Shown in pieces: positions 46,831-58,238 of a stretch of 64,000 nt of DNA. Made by a program: the position numbers and the translations under genes. The stretch's first letter is position 1. Each line of letters starts with the position of its first letter. The notes under the pieces are model-generated. The model was given only the letters and a program-made list of their open reading frames with translations, did no database searches and was not told where the DNA came from. The stretch covers positions 1 through 64,000 of the forward strand of contig QANT01007445.1 in NCBI GenBank assembly GCA_003254885.1, given 5' to 3'. The stretch comes from Purshia tridentata. Taxonomy: Eukaryota; Streptophyta; Magnoliopsida; Rosales; Rosaceae.

Positions 46831-49411
46831 CTACTGTGGATCTGTGCCATTTTCAAACAAAGTAGTCCTTAGCCTTTCACAGTAACGATCAGCGTCAGCT
46901 GCATTTGGTGCACTTCCAAAACAGTTGTACTCCTCTGGATCTTCTTCAAGTATTTTCAACAGTTCAGCATACTCTGACAAGGGTTGGTTCTTGTTTGGTG
47001 AACAATCAACATCACCAGCATTTGGTGCACTGCCAAAACACTCCTCTGGATCTTCTTCAAGCAATTTCAACATATCAGCAAACTCTGACAACGGTTGGTT
47101 CTCTCTTTCTGTAGTATCCAGCTTGTGGCTTCCATCATTGAAGTCTGCTGGAAGTTTCTCTAGATTGGTTACATTGTCTGAAGCTACCTGTTCTGGCACA
47201 AGCTCAAGTACTTCATTTATTCCTGCAACTTCTGTTAAATAATGGTTCGGATCTTCAGAATCGAATTGACCAGTCAAAGCTGGAGTATAATACTGCTCTT
47301 GATTCACAGCAGGAGGCTCAGTTGGAAGCAGAAATGTATTTGCTGATATGAAGGGAGAAGCAGCCTCTGGAGTCATATAGTTCATACTTGGTAAGTTCAT
47401 TTCACTTACTTTTAAACAACTCTCTTCTAATCCAAGAGGTTGTGTGTTCTTCAAGATTTCATTCATGTCAGTATCATATGTAAAACTGTTTGGTATATTG
47501 GTATGGTGACTTGTGTAGTGAGACAAGTCTGTATGTCCTGAATTCATATTCTGCCTTGTATAGTCAAGATTGGTGAAACTAGGTACAGAGATTGGAGGTC
47601 TGGTCAAATAATTTGGAGTAGCTACTTGTGTTATATTACCTCGGACTCCAAAACTTGAAGTACCTTCTCCTCGCTGGCATACCAGAGAACTTTGCTTTGC
47701 TGGTGGAAGTTCATTTTTGTTGTTGCCATTGGATGATTTACTTCCTGAAGGTAAGCTAGTTGTGCCAGTTTCAAAAATTCGCTGTATTTGACTTTTGTAT
47801 TTCTGCAATGAAAGAATCTAACATAAATGATAAACCCTTCTTAAAGCGATTACAAAGACAAAGGAAGATTAAACAGAATGAGTATCATGAATTACTTGAT
47901 AGAAAATGAATACTTGATTCTTTAGATATAAACAGAAGATAACCTGCAGATGGCTTCCGACCTGGCGCACTGTTATATCAGGCACATCCATCAGTCTTAG
48001 AATTGATTTAGGACGAGCTTCTGAATCCAAAAAGAAAACAAGAAAACGAAAATAAGTTCTTAGTAATTCATAAGGGTGAATCATAATGCACCATTCCTTT
48101 CTAAGAAAAAAGCTTTACTTTCTCCTAAGGCACTTATAGCTGCTGTAAATTTGAGATGCAGGTCTGGAGTCCAAATGGCACGCGATTTTTTGTTGGTAGA
48201 GCTGCCATTGCTATCCTTCTTTTCCATCCTTTCCTCATTGTCTATAGTTTCAGAATCAGTTTGCTCTTTGTTTTTCTTAATCTTCTTCTCTTTCTCTTTC
48301 TCTTTCTCTTCTTTATCATCAGTTGGTCGCTTAACCCCAGGTGCTGTTTGTTTCTGGCTCTCTGTGGTTATCAACACTTCAACACCACCAGCCTCATTGA
48401 TCTCAAGGACTTGAGAAACCCTTCCATGGTTAATAATTTTTTCACAATTTGGTTTATGCATGTCCTTCGTCGAGATTCTTATATTCCGATACACATGCTG
48501 CCACAGGTTTTTCATATCCTCCAAAGAAATTGGTTTCTCAAGGAAAAAGCATGCTCCTTCAGCCAGGGTTTTCTTGGCTATGTGAGCATTCATTTTGGAG
48601 GACATAACTGCATGAAAATTTAAGTTATCAAACAATTGCTACATAAGAAGAAATTAACTTCTGTAATCCAATAAATCAAAATATGAAAATTTGATTTAAT
48701 ATTTGAATCTTACATATGACAGGAATCTCCTTCTCAAGTAGTACTCGCAGAAAAGCAAGATTGTCCATATCTGGCATGTTAATGTCAGCCATTACTAGTT
48801 TATAGTGCTCCTTTTGATCCCTAATCATGGACAAAGCAACAGATGCCAGCTCGGTTGTGGTGACTGAAAGAAAATAACAAGAAATATACGGTTAAATTTC
48901 ATTCAACATTCAGATCTATTTACCAAGTTGCAAAGAACAGGCATCAAGATAAAATCTCTTTGATACATTGTTATATCAGAAAGTAGATATGTTTAAAACT
49001 AGTTTACTAGCCCTCATACATTATTCTGGTTTGTTCAATTTAAATTTATATGTATGAAGGACTTCAAAAAATCAGATCCCGAAAAACAAGATGTGTCACA
49101 GCATTCGAACGCCAGTGCTTGAGCGTTTGAATGCTGTGAGACATCCGGATCCCGCCTAAAATGCACCTCCTAGCTTTATGCATCTCAGTTTTATTTGAAA
49201 GATCCACAGACCACCAAACATTTGTGTATTGACATAAATATGAACAAAATTTAATTATTGTTATTATTATGATTATTATATTACCCTTGAATGAGTATTG
49301 TTCAAGCGTTGATGCTGTGTACATGAGGGACAATGTGTCATGATCGACCAGCAGGATTTGGAGACCTTGTGCAAAGCTAGGGACACCACTAAAAATCTCT
49401 GTACCACTCAT
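46831..49411 (-). CDS. Divergent type-B-like response regulator (REC + GARP)
   Basis: Five exons on the minus strand: 49411-49285, 48863-48714, 48607-48119, 48020-47944, 47802-46831, giving 604 residues. The start is MSGTEIFSG; further upstream there is no in-frame ATG. The receiver domain (16-130) has Asp23 in LLVDHD, the phospho-acceptor Asp69 in MADINMPDMD and Lys117 in LEKPIS, but the second acidic residue of the usual DD pair is His24. A Lys/Glu-rich linker (about 180-230) leads to a GARP Myb-like DNA-binding domain (about 232-290: SRAIWTPDLHLKFTAAI, PKSILRLMDVPDITVRQV, SHLQKYKSQIQR). The C-terminus is acidic with an internal duplication. The family acts in the nucleus in cytokinin-type phosphorelay. 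By position it corresponds to Arabidopsis APRR6 (At1g68210, from memory), here with a full GARP domain. Confidence 0.87.
46885..47100 (-). repeat. Internal coding duplication in the response regulator tail
   Basis: Two adjacent protein units of about 36-38 residues read NQPLSEFADMLKLLEEDPEE then CFGSAPNAGDVD, and NQPLSEYAELLKILEEDPEE then CFGSAPNAADAD. The DNA is also clearly repeated. The units are acidic and hydrophobic, like a transactivation motif, so the tail may carry two copies of an activation segment. Confidence 0.85.
49091..49144. repeat. 22-bp inverted repeat (hairpin) in intron 1 of the response regulator
   Basis: Left arm 49091-49112 (ATGTGTCACAGCATTCGAAC then GC) and right arm 49123-49144 (GCGTTTGAATGCTGTGAGAC then AT) are reverse complements with two mismatches, around a 10-nt loop. 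In the minus-strand transcript it would form a stable hairpin inside the intron. It is too short for a normal plant miRNA precursor, so a small fold-back element is an equal option. Confidence 0.85.
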
Positions 49412-51810
49412 GTATTCCACTTTCGGCAGAAGAATAAGTTTTAAGATTGAGTGCAACAGAGAAAACAAGAAACCCAAAAGCTTGAATCTGAAAAAGAATT
49501 AGATTAAGCTTTAACTTGAATATATTTATATATAGGAACAAGTTCAACAGTCTCTGGCCCTTTGACTATGAAACTATGAAATAAGAAGAAGAAGAAGAAG
49601 AAAGAAAGAGAGAGAGAAAGAAATGGCCTTATTTCATTATTGTCTCAGTTTCATGCCTCAGGAGTCAGAACATTCGTGAACAAATTTTCAGGTCACTTGA
49701 ATTATATGAAAAGTAGCAAAACCTCAGGCCAGATAGTCAAACAATGTTCAGCCCTGTATTAAGTGTAATAAATCTCACTTAGTGTGTTTGGTTTAAGAAA
49801 AAAAGTATCACACATAAAACATGCATGTTTTAGAATTTTGATCCTCTACTTGTCTTTTTTTACTTGTTTGTACTTGACTTATAATCTTAACCGTATATTT
49901 ATTATCTAAAAATAGAAAATAAAAGATGAAATGAATTCGTATAAAAAGTTTTAAAAAAAAAAGTTCAAATAGAGAATCCAATACCCATGTTGTTAGGAAT
50001 AATTATAAAATATTATTCAATTAAAAAATATTCCATATACAGTAGCTTTTGACCAATGGGCTTTTTGGGTAATTTACTTTAATTGAAAGTCCTTCGACTT
50101 GCATTCTTACCAATTAGAAAATATAAAAGCAGTTAGGCGAAATTCTATTTTAGAAGCACATAGAATTGTCCCGTTGGTAAATTCTTTGAGTTCTTGCGTA
50201 GCATGTAAGGAGTTACAGAAACTGTAGGGAAAAATAATTAAAGGAGGTGGAATATGTGATACGTAAGAACATTCAAATTAAATAATTAACAAATTCTGAC
50301 AAATGTCTTGAAAATAAATGCCTTTTTCTTAAATAGTCTCAAAGAAATAATGAGTCAAAGTAGTCAGTTATTTGGAGTTTTAATTAAGTTTTTGAACTTA
50401 ATTTGTTACACAATTGTTAAAGAAGATAGGAACAGATAGAATTTCACCCTTAAATAAAATAAATTTTTTGTTAAATTGGAGTGTTTGATTAGATTTTAAT
50501 TATAATCTTTTAAATATGCGCAACTAAATTATTATTATTAGTTACATTATTACTCATAATTGAGTGGATGCGATCATATTCATAATTATGTGTGTGTTTA
50601 TTAATTATTTTAAATGGAGGCGAACAAGCTCACAAAGCTAAAGCCGGCTTTGCCATACCCTCTTATTTGAAATTTTAATGAAGTTTTTTAACCTAATTTT
50701 TTACACAAGTGTCAAAAAAAGATAGAAATTCGTAGTTAGATAGATCCTTATTATTATATTCGAGTGTTAGATTATATTTTAATTATAATATTTTGTATAT
50801 GCGCAAATAAATTATTTTTTGTAGTTACATTATTACTCGTAATTGAGTGCGGTCATATTCATAATTGAGTGTGCGTACATTAATTAGTTTATATGTGGCG
50901 TACTAATTGAGTTAACTTATGAGTGGCTTTCTTATTCCCCCCTTATTTGGAGTTTCAATGAAGTTTTGAACTTAATTTGTTACACAAGTATTACAAAATA
51001 TAAGAGTAGTTAGATTTTCATTCATAAACCAAATAAATTTTTAATAAATTCGAGTGTTAAATTAAGTTTATTATAATCTTTAGTATAATGTTGAAATAAT
51101 TTATTATTTATAGTTACATTATTACTAATAATTGAGTGCAAGTGCAATTATATTCATAATTAAGTGTGCGTACATTAATTATCTTATATGGTGGCAGACA
51201 AGCTAAATGAGCTAAGCGCGGCTTTCTTGTCCCCCCCTCGTTGTGTTGGTTTTGAGCGTTTTGAACATTTGGTTGGCGTTAGTTAAAAATGTAGTATTCT
51301 TTCGACTTGGATCATTTAATCACAATTATAATATGAAAAGATCTAAACTCAAAATCTAAAATACCATTTAATCTTAATGAAAATTAAGTTTAATAGAGGG
51401 ATGAAAGTCTAAATTTCTAAAGGCAGAGGCTTTACATTGCATACACTTGTTATTAGATTTATAAATGCGAAACTCTCACATAGGGTGCCAATTTAATATT
51501 ATCTGTATATTTAATTTCTTACAAAAATAAAAACTCCGAATAAGATCTGAAAATAAACCCATCTCAGTCTCACACTTACGCTGTTCGATCCAGCCCAGGA
51601 ATACACTCTATGTTGGGTTATTAGGTCAAGTAAGGACCCAACCCGATCACCTATACCCAAGCCCCAACCCATAACCGGGACTTGGATGCTGACGGTCATA
51701 TATAATTATAAACTATTCAATCTTATTGAGGCTTGGTCTTTCGAATTCGGCGGGACACTCAATAATTACAACTGAAATTGAAGAGACGCAGAGACTGCTT
51801 TCAGAGGTTG
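49412..51810. other. Divergent intergenic region, response regulator (-) and SLD gene (+)
   Basis: Contains a purine-rich microsatellite (GAA)n/(GA)n at about 49584-49620, near the response-regulator leader, and three tandem copies of a unit of about 290 bp at 50368-51250. The rest is AT-rich with no gene recognised. Confidence 0.55.
50368..51250. repeat. Three degenerate tandem copies of a unit of about 290 bp
   Basis: Units begin near 50368, 50663 and 50943 with TTATTTGGAGTTTTAAT-like sequence. They continue through TTTGTTACACAA, a TTCGAGTGTTAGATTA-like block, AGTTACATTATTACTCATAA with TTGAGTG, GTGCGTACATTAATTA, and end with a GGCTTTCTTATTCCCCCC-like stretch. The copies differ by many substitutions and small indels, so the array is old. 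No coding potential or terminal repeats suggest a transposon. Confidence 0.85.
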
Positions 51811-53773
51811 ATGATGGTGAGGCTCTAATTCCTCATTAGGTTTCTTTTTTTTAAAAAAAAATTTCTCTTACAATTACATTATGTACTGTAAGTATCTCCG
51901 ACTGTGATTTCTGATTCCAGGAGGAATTTTCTGAAGAGCTTGAGCCCTTATTCGATTACAGGCGCGTGCAGCCTCGCAATGTCATTTGCCTTGACGGTGA
52001 GCTCTTCTGTGCCCTCTATTTCGTTGATTAATTTGAGAGAAAACAAAAATTTCATGAATATTTGATAAAAAAAGGGAATTAATATCTTCTTCTTCTTTTT
52101 TTGAATTCAAACGAGGTTGAATCTTGACATTCAGTATTTGAAGCTTTTAATATCTTAGCCTTTTATATTTCTTGCAGATGATGATTTAGATGCGCCTGTA
52201 GCTTCTCCTTCGAAAAGGAGGAAGATTTCCAATTCCAAGGTAACAAATTCATATCCATATTATTTCACTGCAATATGTAATATGTGTGTGTAAATCAAAT
52301 TCCATGTGATAAGAGGAATTTTTATGAATTGGAGTGTCTATCTTTGATGAATATTTATTTTATTGATATTATTGGATAATATTGGAACTAGGTTGAAAAG
52401 GTTGATGACACAGTGAAGGTGACAAATGTTATTGATTGTGAAGATAAGGAAGAGGAGGATTGGTTACCTCCTCCGCCCAAGGTTTCCACTGATGCTAAGC
52501 TGCGCGGTGAGGATTCAACCTTAAAGCAATTGAGGTATTCTAGATTTTCGGTTTGTGGCTATTGCTTTGCTTTTTGAACAAAATCTTCTTGTTTCATATG
52601 TAACTTTGTTTGGTGGTGTCGAAAGAAGTTAGAATAAGACCCTTTTTGAGTATGGTATAATTCATTTGGCTATTGTTCTTAGAATTTTTAGAGTCAGATT
52701 GCTTATGTTGTAGATGGTTTGAAGTAGGAGCCGTGTCTGCAATCTTTGTGAAAGAACGTTGGGTTTTAATAAATTTATTAGTCTAAAACATTAAGCCTTT
52801 ATTTGGCTCTTAAAAATACTGATCATAGTTATTCTTGTTAATTTTGCTTCCCCCCTCCCCCCCCCTTCACCCTTTAATTTCTTTTGGGTTCTGGTTGCAA
52901 CGTAATTTTGCTAATTATATGTGATTCATGCATGTAGATTAAAAAAGCAAGAGCTGGCATCATTTACACAATCAGCTAAAAATTTGTTGCAAGCTGTGGA
53001 GGAGTCTGCAAAAAGAGAAATCGGTAATTCAGTGCAGTCATCGTTGGAGATTGTTGCAGACAAACCTTCAAAGCCCCATGTTGAAAGAAACAAAATAGTT
53101 ATATCTATTCAAGACAAGGGTGGAGTTAGGCAATTTCGCATATACATGGTATGTTGTGCAGAAAGTGTGAACCTGTAAAATATGTTTGTTTAGTGATTAT
53201 AATGTGTATAATTTTTAAGTCTGTGGCCAGTTATTAATAGTAGGAAATGAAGTGGGGGTTCACCAAATCTTATAACATTAATTAAACACTGTTATACACC
53301 AAGGTTTTAACCAGCCCTTCTTCTTGCCTGAACTTGGGTACTGTTACAACTATATTTTCTGCATATTTCCTCTCTCATCTTTGTAGATTTATATTTCATG
53401 TTGTGGTTAATCAAATTTCTTCAAAAGGAATATGTGGTACGTTTACCTTCTCTTTGTAAATCTGAAATTAAAAAAAAAATAGGGAGATTCTTCCATGAAG
53501 TACATTTCCTTTCATAGTTCCTTTCTGCTCTCTCTCTTATACTTATATTTCTTTGTGGGCTATATGATATGAGACATCATAATTATATTTCTTCTACTTT
53601 GATAGGATGACAAGTTTGAGCGGCTCTTCAAAATGTATGCAGATAAGGTTAAGCTTGACCTCCAGAATTTAGTGTTTTGTTTTGATGGGGACAAAATAGG
53701 TCCAGCTGCCACACCTGATTCCCTTGGAATGGAGGACAATGACATTATTGAAGTGCATGCTACATCGAGGTGA
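51811..53773 (+). CDS. Rad60/SUMO-like-domain (SLD) protein
   Basis: Six exons: 51811-51816, 51921-51996, 52178-52239, 52392-52534, 52938-53148, 53606-53773, giving about 221 residues. The first coding exon is only ATGATG before a GTGAGG donor. The N-terminal half is acidic and disordered (EEFSEELEPLFDY, VICLDDDDLDAPV, a basic SPSKRRKIS likely nuclear signal, DCEDKEEEDWLPPPP, which resembles a SUMO-interacting context). A helical RLKKQELASFTQSAKNLLQ segment precedes the C-terminal ubiquitin-like fold (about 147-221: NKIVISIQDKGGVRQFRIYM, FERLFKMYADKV, LVFCFDGDKI, MEDNDIIEVHA). It ends ATSR with no Gly-Gly, so it is a fixed SUMO-like domain, not a conjugated modifier. By position and domain it matches Arabidopsis At1g68185 (from memory). 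Likely role: SUMO-pathway or DNA-repair adaptor, by analogy to Rad60/NIP45. Confidence 0.87.
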
Positions 53774-55958
53774 CATGGTAATGTATCATTGATCACTTGG
53801 CAATAAACCTTCCACTTGTCTCTCTTCATTGAACTCTGGCTTTTGGGCATATCCTTTTATCTATTATATTTTGGTTCAAATTTAACTTTTATGTTTAAAC
53901 ACATCTTTGTCCTGTAAAAGAAATTATGAGCACATCATATTGTTGTTCAGTTATGAGATTTGGTCATTTTGAAAAAGCACTGACAGAAATTTATTTTTTT
54001 AATTTGAAAGGGACAGAATTCTAGCAGAGTTGAATATGTTGTTTTTGGGAGGAAAACCCTGCCAGATTTCTCCTCTTTTACTTGTTTTGTTGCTGCTGTC
54101 AGTAAATTTTTGTTTTACCTATCTATTTGTTATCTTTTGCAAATTGTTATGAATAATTTAGTCTAAGTTCTACTTAAATTTAAAGTGCGAAATATTTTGT
54201 GGTGTTCTGTTATGTACTCAACGTGCTTTCAAATTCTTATTGCTTCTTCTTTCAATTCAGGTTTTTCGTCAACCCAAGGCACTCAAACCAGCAACTTGTT
54301 GATCATTTTTGGGGTGCTAGAATGGCCTTGATTGTAGATTTTTTGGTACGACTTTTGTTGTCCTTGTAGTGGTGCTTCCTCTCCAATTGTATAGTATATA
54401 TTTTGAATTTGTGTAAGAAGCTTTTAAGTAGCCGTCATGAAAACATAGCTTGTGAAAAGAAAATACTTTTCACAATCTTATGTGGACTTCGAGTCTTCGT
54501 GTCTAAATTCGCCGATTGCAAGGTTTTGTCTTGTTAGTAGTTCCCATTTTAGGTGGGCTGTGCCCGTTATGTAGTTGATTCTTGATTGTTGTCGGATGAA
54601 TACTTCGTAGTTATTTTCAGAATGTGATTTCAACAAACAAAACCCAATTTCATCCCCAATTAAGCTATTTCTAGAAAGTGATTTCAATAGAAGAGGAAAA
54701 CTATATTAAAACGCGAGCTATTTTCATAATCAGTAAGGTACGATTCACTTTGACTACAAAATAGTGCCTTCACAAGTGTACCTACCATGTAATTTTTGTT
54801 TGTTTGTTTGTTTTTTTTTTCTTCTACGTGGAGAGAAATAAATATTAAATCCATTATAATCTTAACTCATTATCTAACCTTTTTATTACCAATAGAATTA
54901 TATAGGAAATCAATATAAAGGTGAATCCTGTGTATTTGAATTGATTTTTTTTTTAAATGGAATACAAAAGAAAATCCCATTGCCCCAAGGCATGGCCAAA
55001 TCTCACACCCATTTGGCGAGAGCAGGTAAGATTTTCGATTTGGATTGGGACGACAACCATCACTCGGGTCATACATTTCATGGATAACGTGGGTGATGGT
55101 CCCATTGTCCATGAGCCACGTCTTCAAATCCACGCTGGAAAGTTTACACTCGTAGATGTACACGTCAGACCATAAAAGTGTTAAAAAACGATGAACAGCA
55201 GCAGAAGAAGAAGAGGAAGATAATAAAAGAAGAGAAGAGAAGAGAAGAGAAGACGAGCTCAGTCACTCTGAGCGTCTTATTTTCGCTGGAAAATCACAGG
55301 TTTTTTATTTTTTGTTCCTATTTTTCAAAGATGTTGTCTTTGGATTTTGGAAACTCTCATTCTAAATTTCTGCATATTTGAAATTGCTTACTTCTGTTGA
55401 ATTGTCATACTTTGGCATATTATATATGTCTAATTCACATCGACTAGTTTCATATCATAGAATGTTGATCTTTGGACAGTAATTTATGGATTATTTATTA
55501 TAAGGTTCAATGACTTGTTTCACAACGATTCGATCAGATGTGATATGAACGACTAACATACATCGATAAGCATCTCACCTTAGCTTTTCAGCATCACCTT
55601 TTGTATTTGATCTGACAGCTGAGAAACTTGATAAAATATAAGAACTTAATATAGAATAATTCTTATTTATTCGCAATAATGAGAATTTGAGAAATATATA
55701 TTGATGTTGGGGCAAACCAGCTTGTCTGGTTTAATTGCAATCAATTGCTTGTTATGTTAGTCTTATTTAGATCTTTGAAACTGTAGCAGTAAACCTTTTT
55801 CTTTTCCTTCTTAGTTAGAAAAGACAATATTTTTACTGTTGAATTTCTCTGGAAGCAGAAGGGTTTCAGCAGAATTGGTGTTTCAATTTGGTGGACTGCA
55901 AATGTGAAGCTTCACTTTGTAAAGTTCTGGAGGTCTTAACTATTGTGAAGAACAGAAA
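53774..55958. other. Intergenic region and 5' leader of the B-box gene
   Basis: No independent gene is supported. The left part is SLD 3' UTR. A GAAGA-rich stretch at 55198-55256 and a likely spliced leader lie upstream of the B-box gene. An acceptor-like ctggaagcag at about 55858 suggests a 5' UTR intron. Other open frames are short and featureless. Confidence 0.5.
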
Positions 55959-58238
55959 ATGGAAATTTTTTGTGAGTTCTGCTCGGCATTAAGGCCACTT
56001 GTGTACTGTAAAGCTGATGCAGCATATCTATGCCTATCTTGTGATGCAAAGGTCCATTCGGCTAACACTCTATTTAACCGGCATCACCGTACTGTCCTAT
56101 GTGATTCATGCAGACACCACCCAGCTTATGTTCAGTGTTTGGCTCACCAGATGTTTATGTGCCATGTGTGTGACAGGAGGCTGCACAAATCTTCCCAACA
56201 TCAGAAACAGACAATCAGCAGTTACACAGGATGCCCATCTGCTAAGGATTTTGCAGCATTGTGGGGTTTCAAATTAAATGAGGTAGACAGTAGTGCACAC
56301 CTGGAACAGTCTCTGTCCACTTCTAGTGGTGGTGGTGATTCAAACGTGGTAAACTTGGATATTCATGGACAGCCTTGCTCACATATTGAAGGCCTTCCAA
56401 CATCACAACAACCAAATTATCCAACCCTGGTTCCAGGTTCTGAATCTGAAGTGGGATCAACCAGTCAACAATATAAGGTAGGCAGGAATAATTGACTTAA
56501 GCATATATATGGTTTATTTTAATCTTTAAACTTGACTGAAAATGAAAGTGGCACAATTGAAATATTCATTATGAAACTTTTAATGATAAAAGAACATGAT
56601 TCTGTAATATAATGCTTCAATAGTTTTATATCTCGTTTATAATATCAATGCTTTTGAAAAGACTTGAGAGCATCAGAATTGGAGTTTCTCTGGATAATGA
56701 ACATCCACCATGAAGGATGAGTTGCAATCTCCTGTGGCTGGTCTGCGGCATTCACAAAAGTTTCATACATTAAAATGTGTGTGAATGCTTGAGTAAATAC
56801 ACCAATTAAAGCATGCATCGTGTCTTCTTAATTGATGTATTATATCTTGCAGATATCTCGTGAAGGTCAAGACCATAAAAGCACTTGTTATATATTCTGC
56901 ACCAGATTCTTGAGTTGAAAAAGCTTCAGCTCACTGAGGGGAATTGCACTTCACTTCTGATACGTGACCAAGAACAAAGTGACCTATCTTCTTCAGTAAT
57001 AAAGCATATTTCAAACAGTTTCAATGATAATCTTGATCAGCATTTACAGCATTCCCATAATCTTGGTACTCTATTTCAGCAAAGAGACAGTCCGCTTCAG
57101 GATCATAAAGTTGACCCTCTGCCATTTCCAATTTCACAACTGGAGCATATGCCTTCATCTTCAACTATTGGGCTTTCTTTGCATACAGAATCCTTTTTGC
57201 AATGCAGAAATCTGGTTCAAAGTAGTCAGGTTTGATCAAAATCAGTGCAACTTATTCATCTGGACTGACATGTGGTAATAAATCAGTTATTTGTTTGCAG
57301 CTGTGGTCTCAAAATATGCAAGACCTTGGGGTTTGTGAAGACCTTGTTTGTCAGGATGATTTCAATATACCGGATGTTGATTTGACATTCCAAAACTTCG
57401 AAGAACTATTTGGAGGTGATCAAGATCCTATCAGAGCACTGCTTGATGATAAAGATGCATACTCTGCCGTGGGGAAGAATATGTCCCTCGACAAATTGGA
57501 CAATAGCCAAGCAAGAACAATGGTAGTGTGAATTAAGACCCCCCTTTTCTTCATTCTTAGGAATACCATAATATAATCACCAAGGTTAATTTTGTCAATG
57601 ATTAAACAAAGCAGTGGTTTTTGAGGCTAGGACTTGGGATTTCCCAAAACTCGTTTCCGATTTATACTTTTTCTTACTGTTCCTATATAATCATTTGACA
57701 GGATGCATCAGAGGCTTCATCTATTCACATTAATCAGTCAGCTGGCATGGACAAAGATACAGGTCACCCTAAATACAAAGTCCAAAACATTCCTGGAAGC
57801 ATGGATTCTCGATGTCCTATTCGACCATCTTCTATTCTGTATCTCAAGGTTCTCTGTCGATGGCAGTGGTGCTGATTGTCATGGTAGCCGTAGATAGTAT
57901 CTAATAAGTTTTTCTATGTGACCTGGAGGGTGGAAATTTGGAAGTAAGAGCAAATGCCATGATGAGGTACAAAGAGAAGAAGCATTCCCGATTGTAAGTA
58001 TAAGAATTCACTATTCTGCCATGTCTTGTAAACCTCTCAAATAAATATTTCTGATAGAAATGTGTCGTTTAAGTGTTGCTCTCTTACAGCACATGCATTG
58101 TTATGTTCACTTTTCAGGCTTGAGAAACAAGTTCCATATCCACCTGGGAAAGCTACAGTTGATGTGCATAAGCAGGTAAAAAGGCCGATTTGTAAAGATA
58201 GAAGACTACGATTCCAATTCCGATTCCAACTCTATTAA
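55959..58238 (+). pseudogene. BBX27: BBX27-like double B-box gene with disrupted 3' half
   Basis: Exon 1 (55959-56477) is intact: [18 protein letters not shown]-box 1 (residues 5-47), B-box 2 (about 48-90) with all zinc ligands, then [17 protein letters not shown]. This conserved order and the later NMQDLGVCEDLVCQDDF match Arabidopsis BBX27 (At1g68190) as I remember it. Exon 2 begins after the AG at 56852, but that frame soon stops. The conserved ILELKKLQLTEG lies in another frame. Either a one-base loss occurred near 56880, or a weak acceptor (AG at 56881) is used. Exon 3 (57301-57522) is intact. After 57702 frame changes separate PIRPSS, RFSVDGSGADC and the CCT-like ANAMMRYKEKKHSRL. That CCT part, completed by an exon at about 58119, has lost many Arg residues (YPPGKATVDVHKQVKRPICK). 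So the gene is probably decaying, or makes only the N-terminal B-box protein. Sequencing error is the alternative. Confidence 0.7.

Noticed and set aside
54957-55175. Open frame before the B-box gene, with an opposite-strand frame of similar size
   Set aside because: Neither has a recognisable domain; the region is better explained as upstream or leader DNA of the B-box gene.
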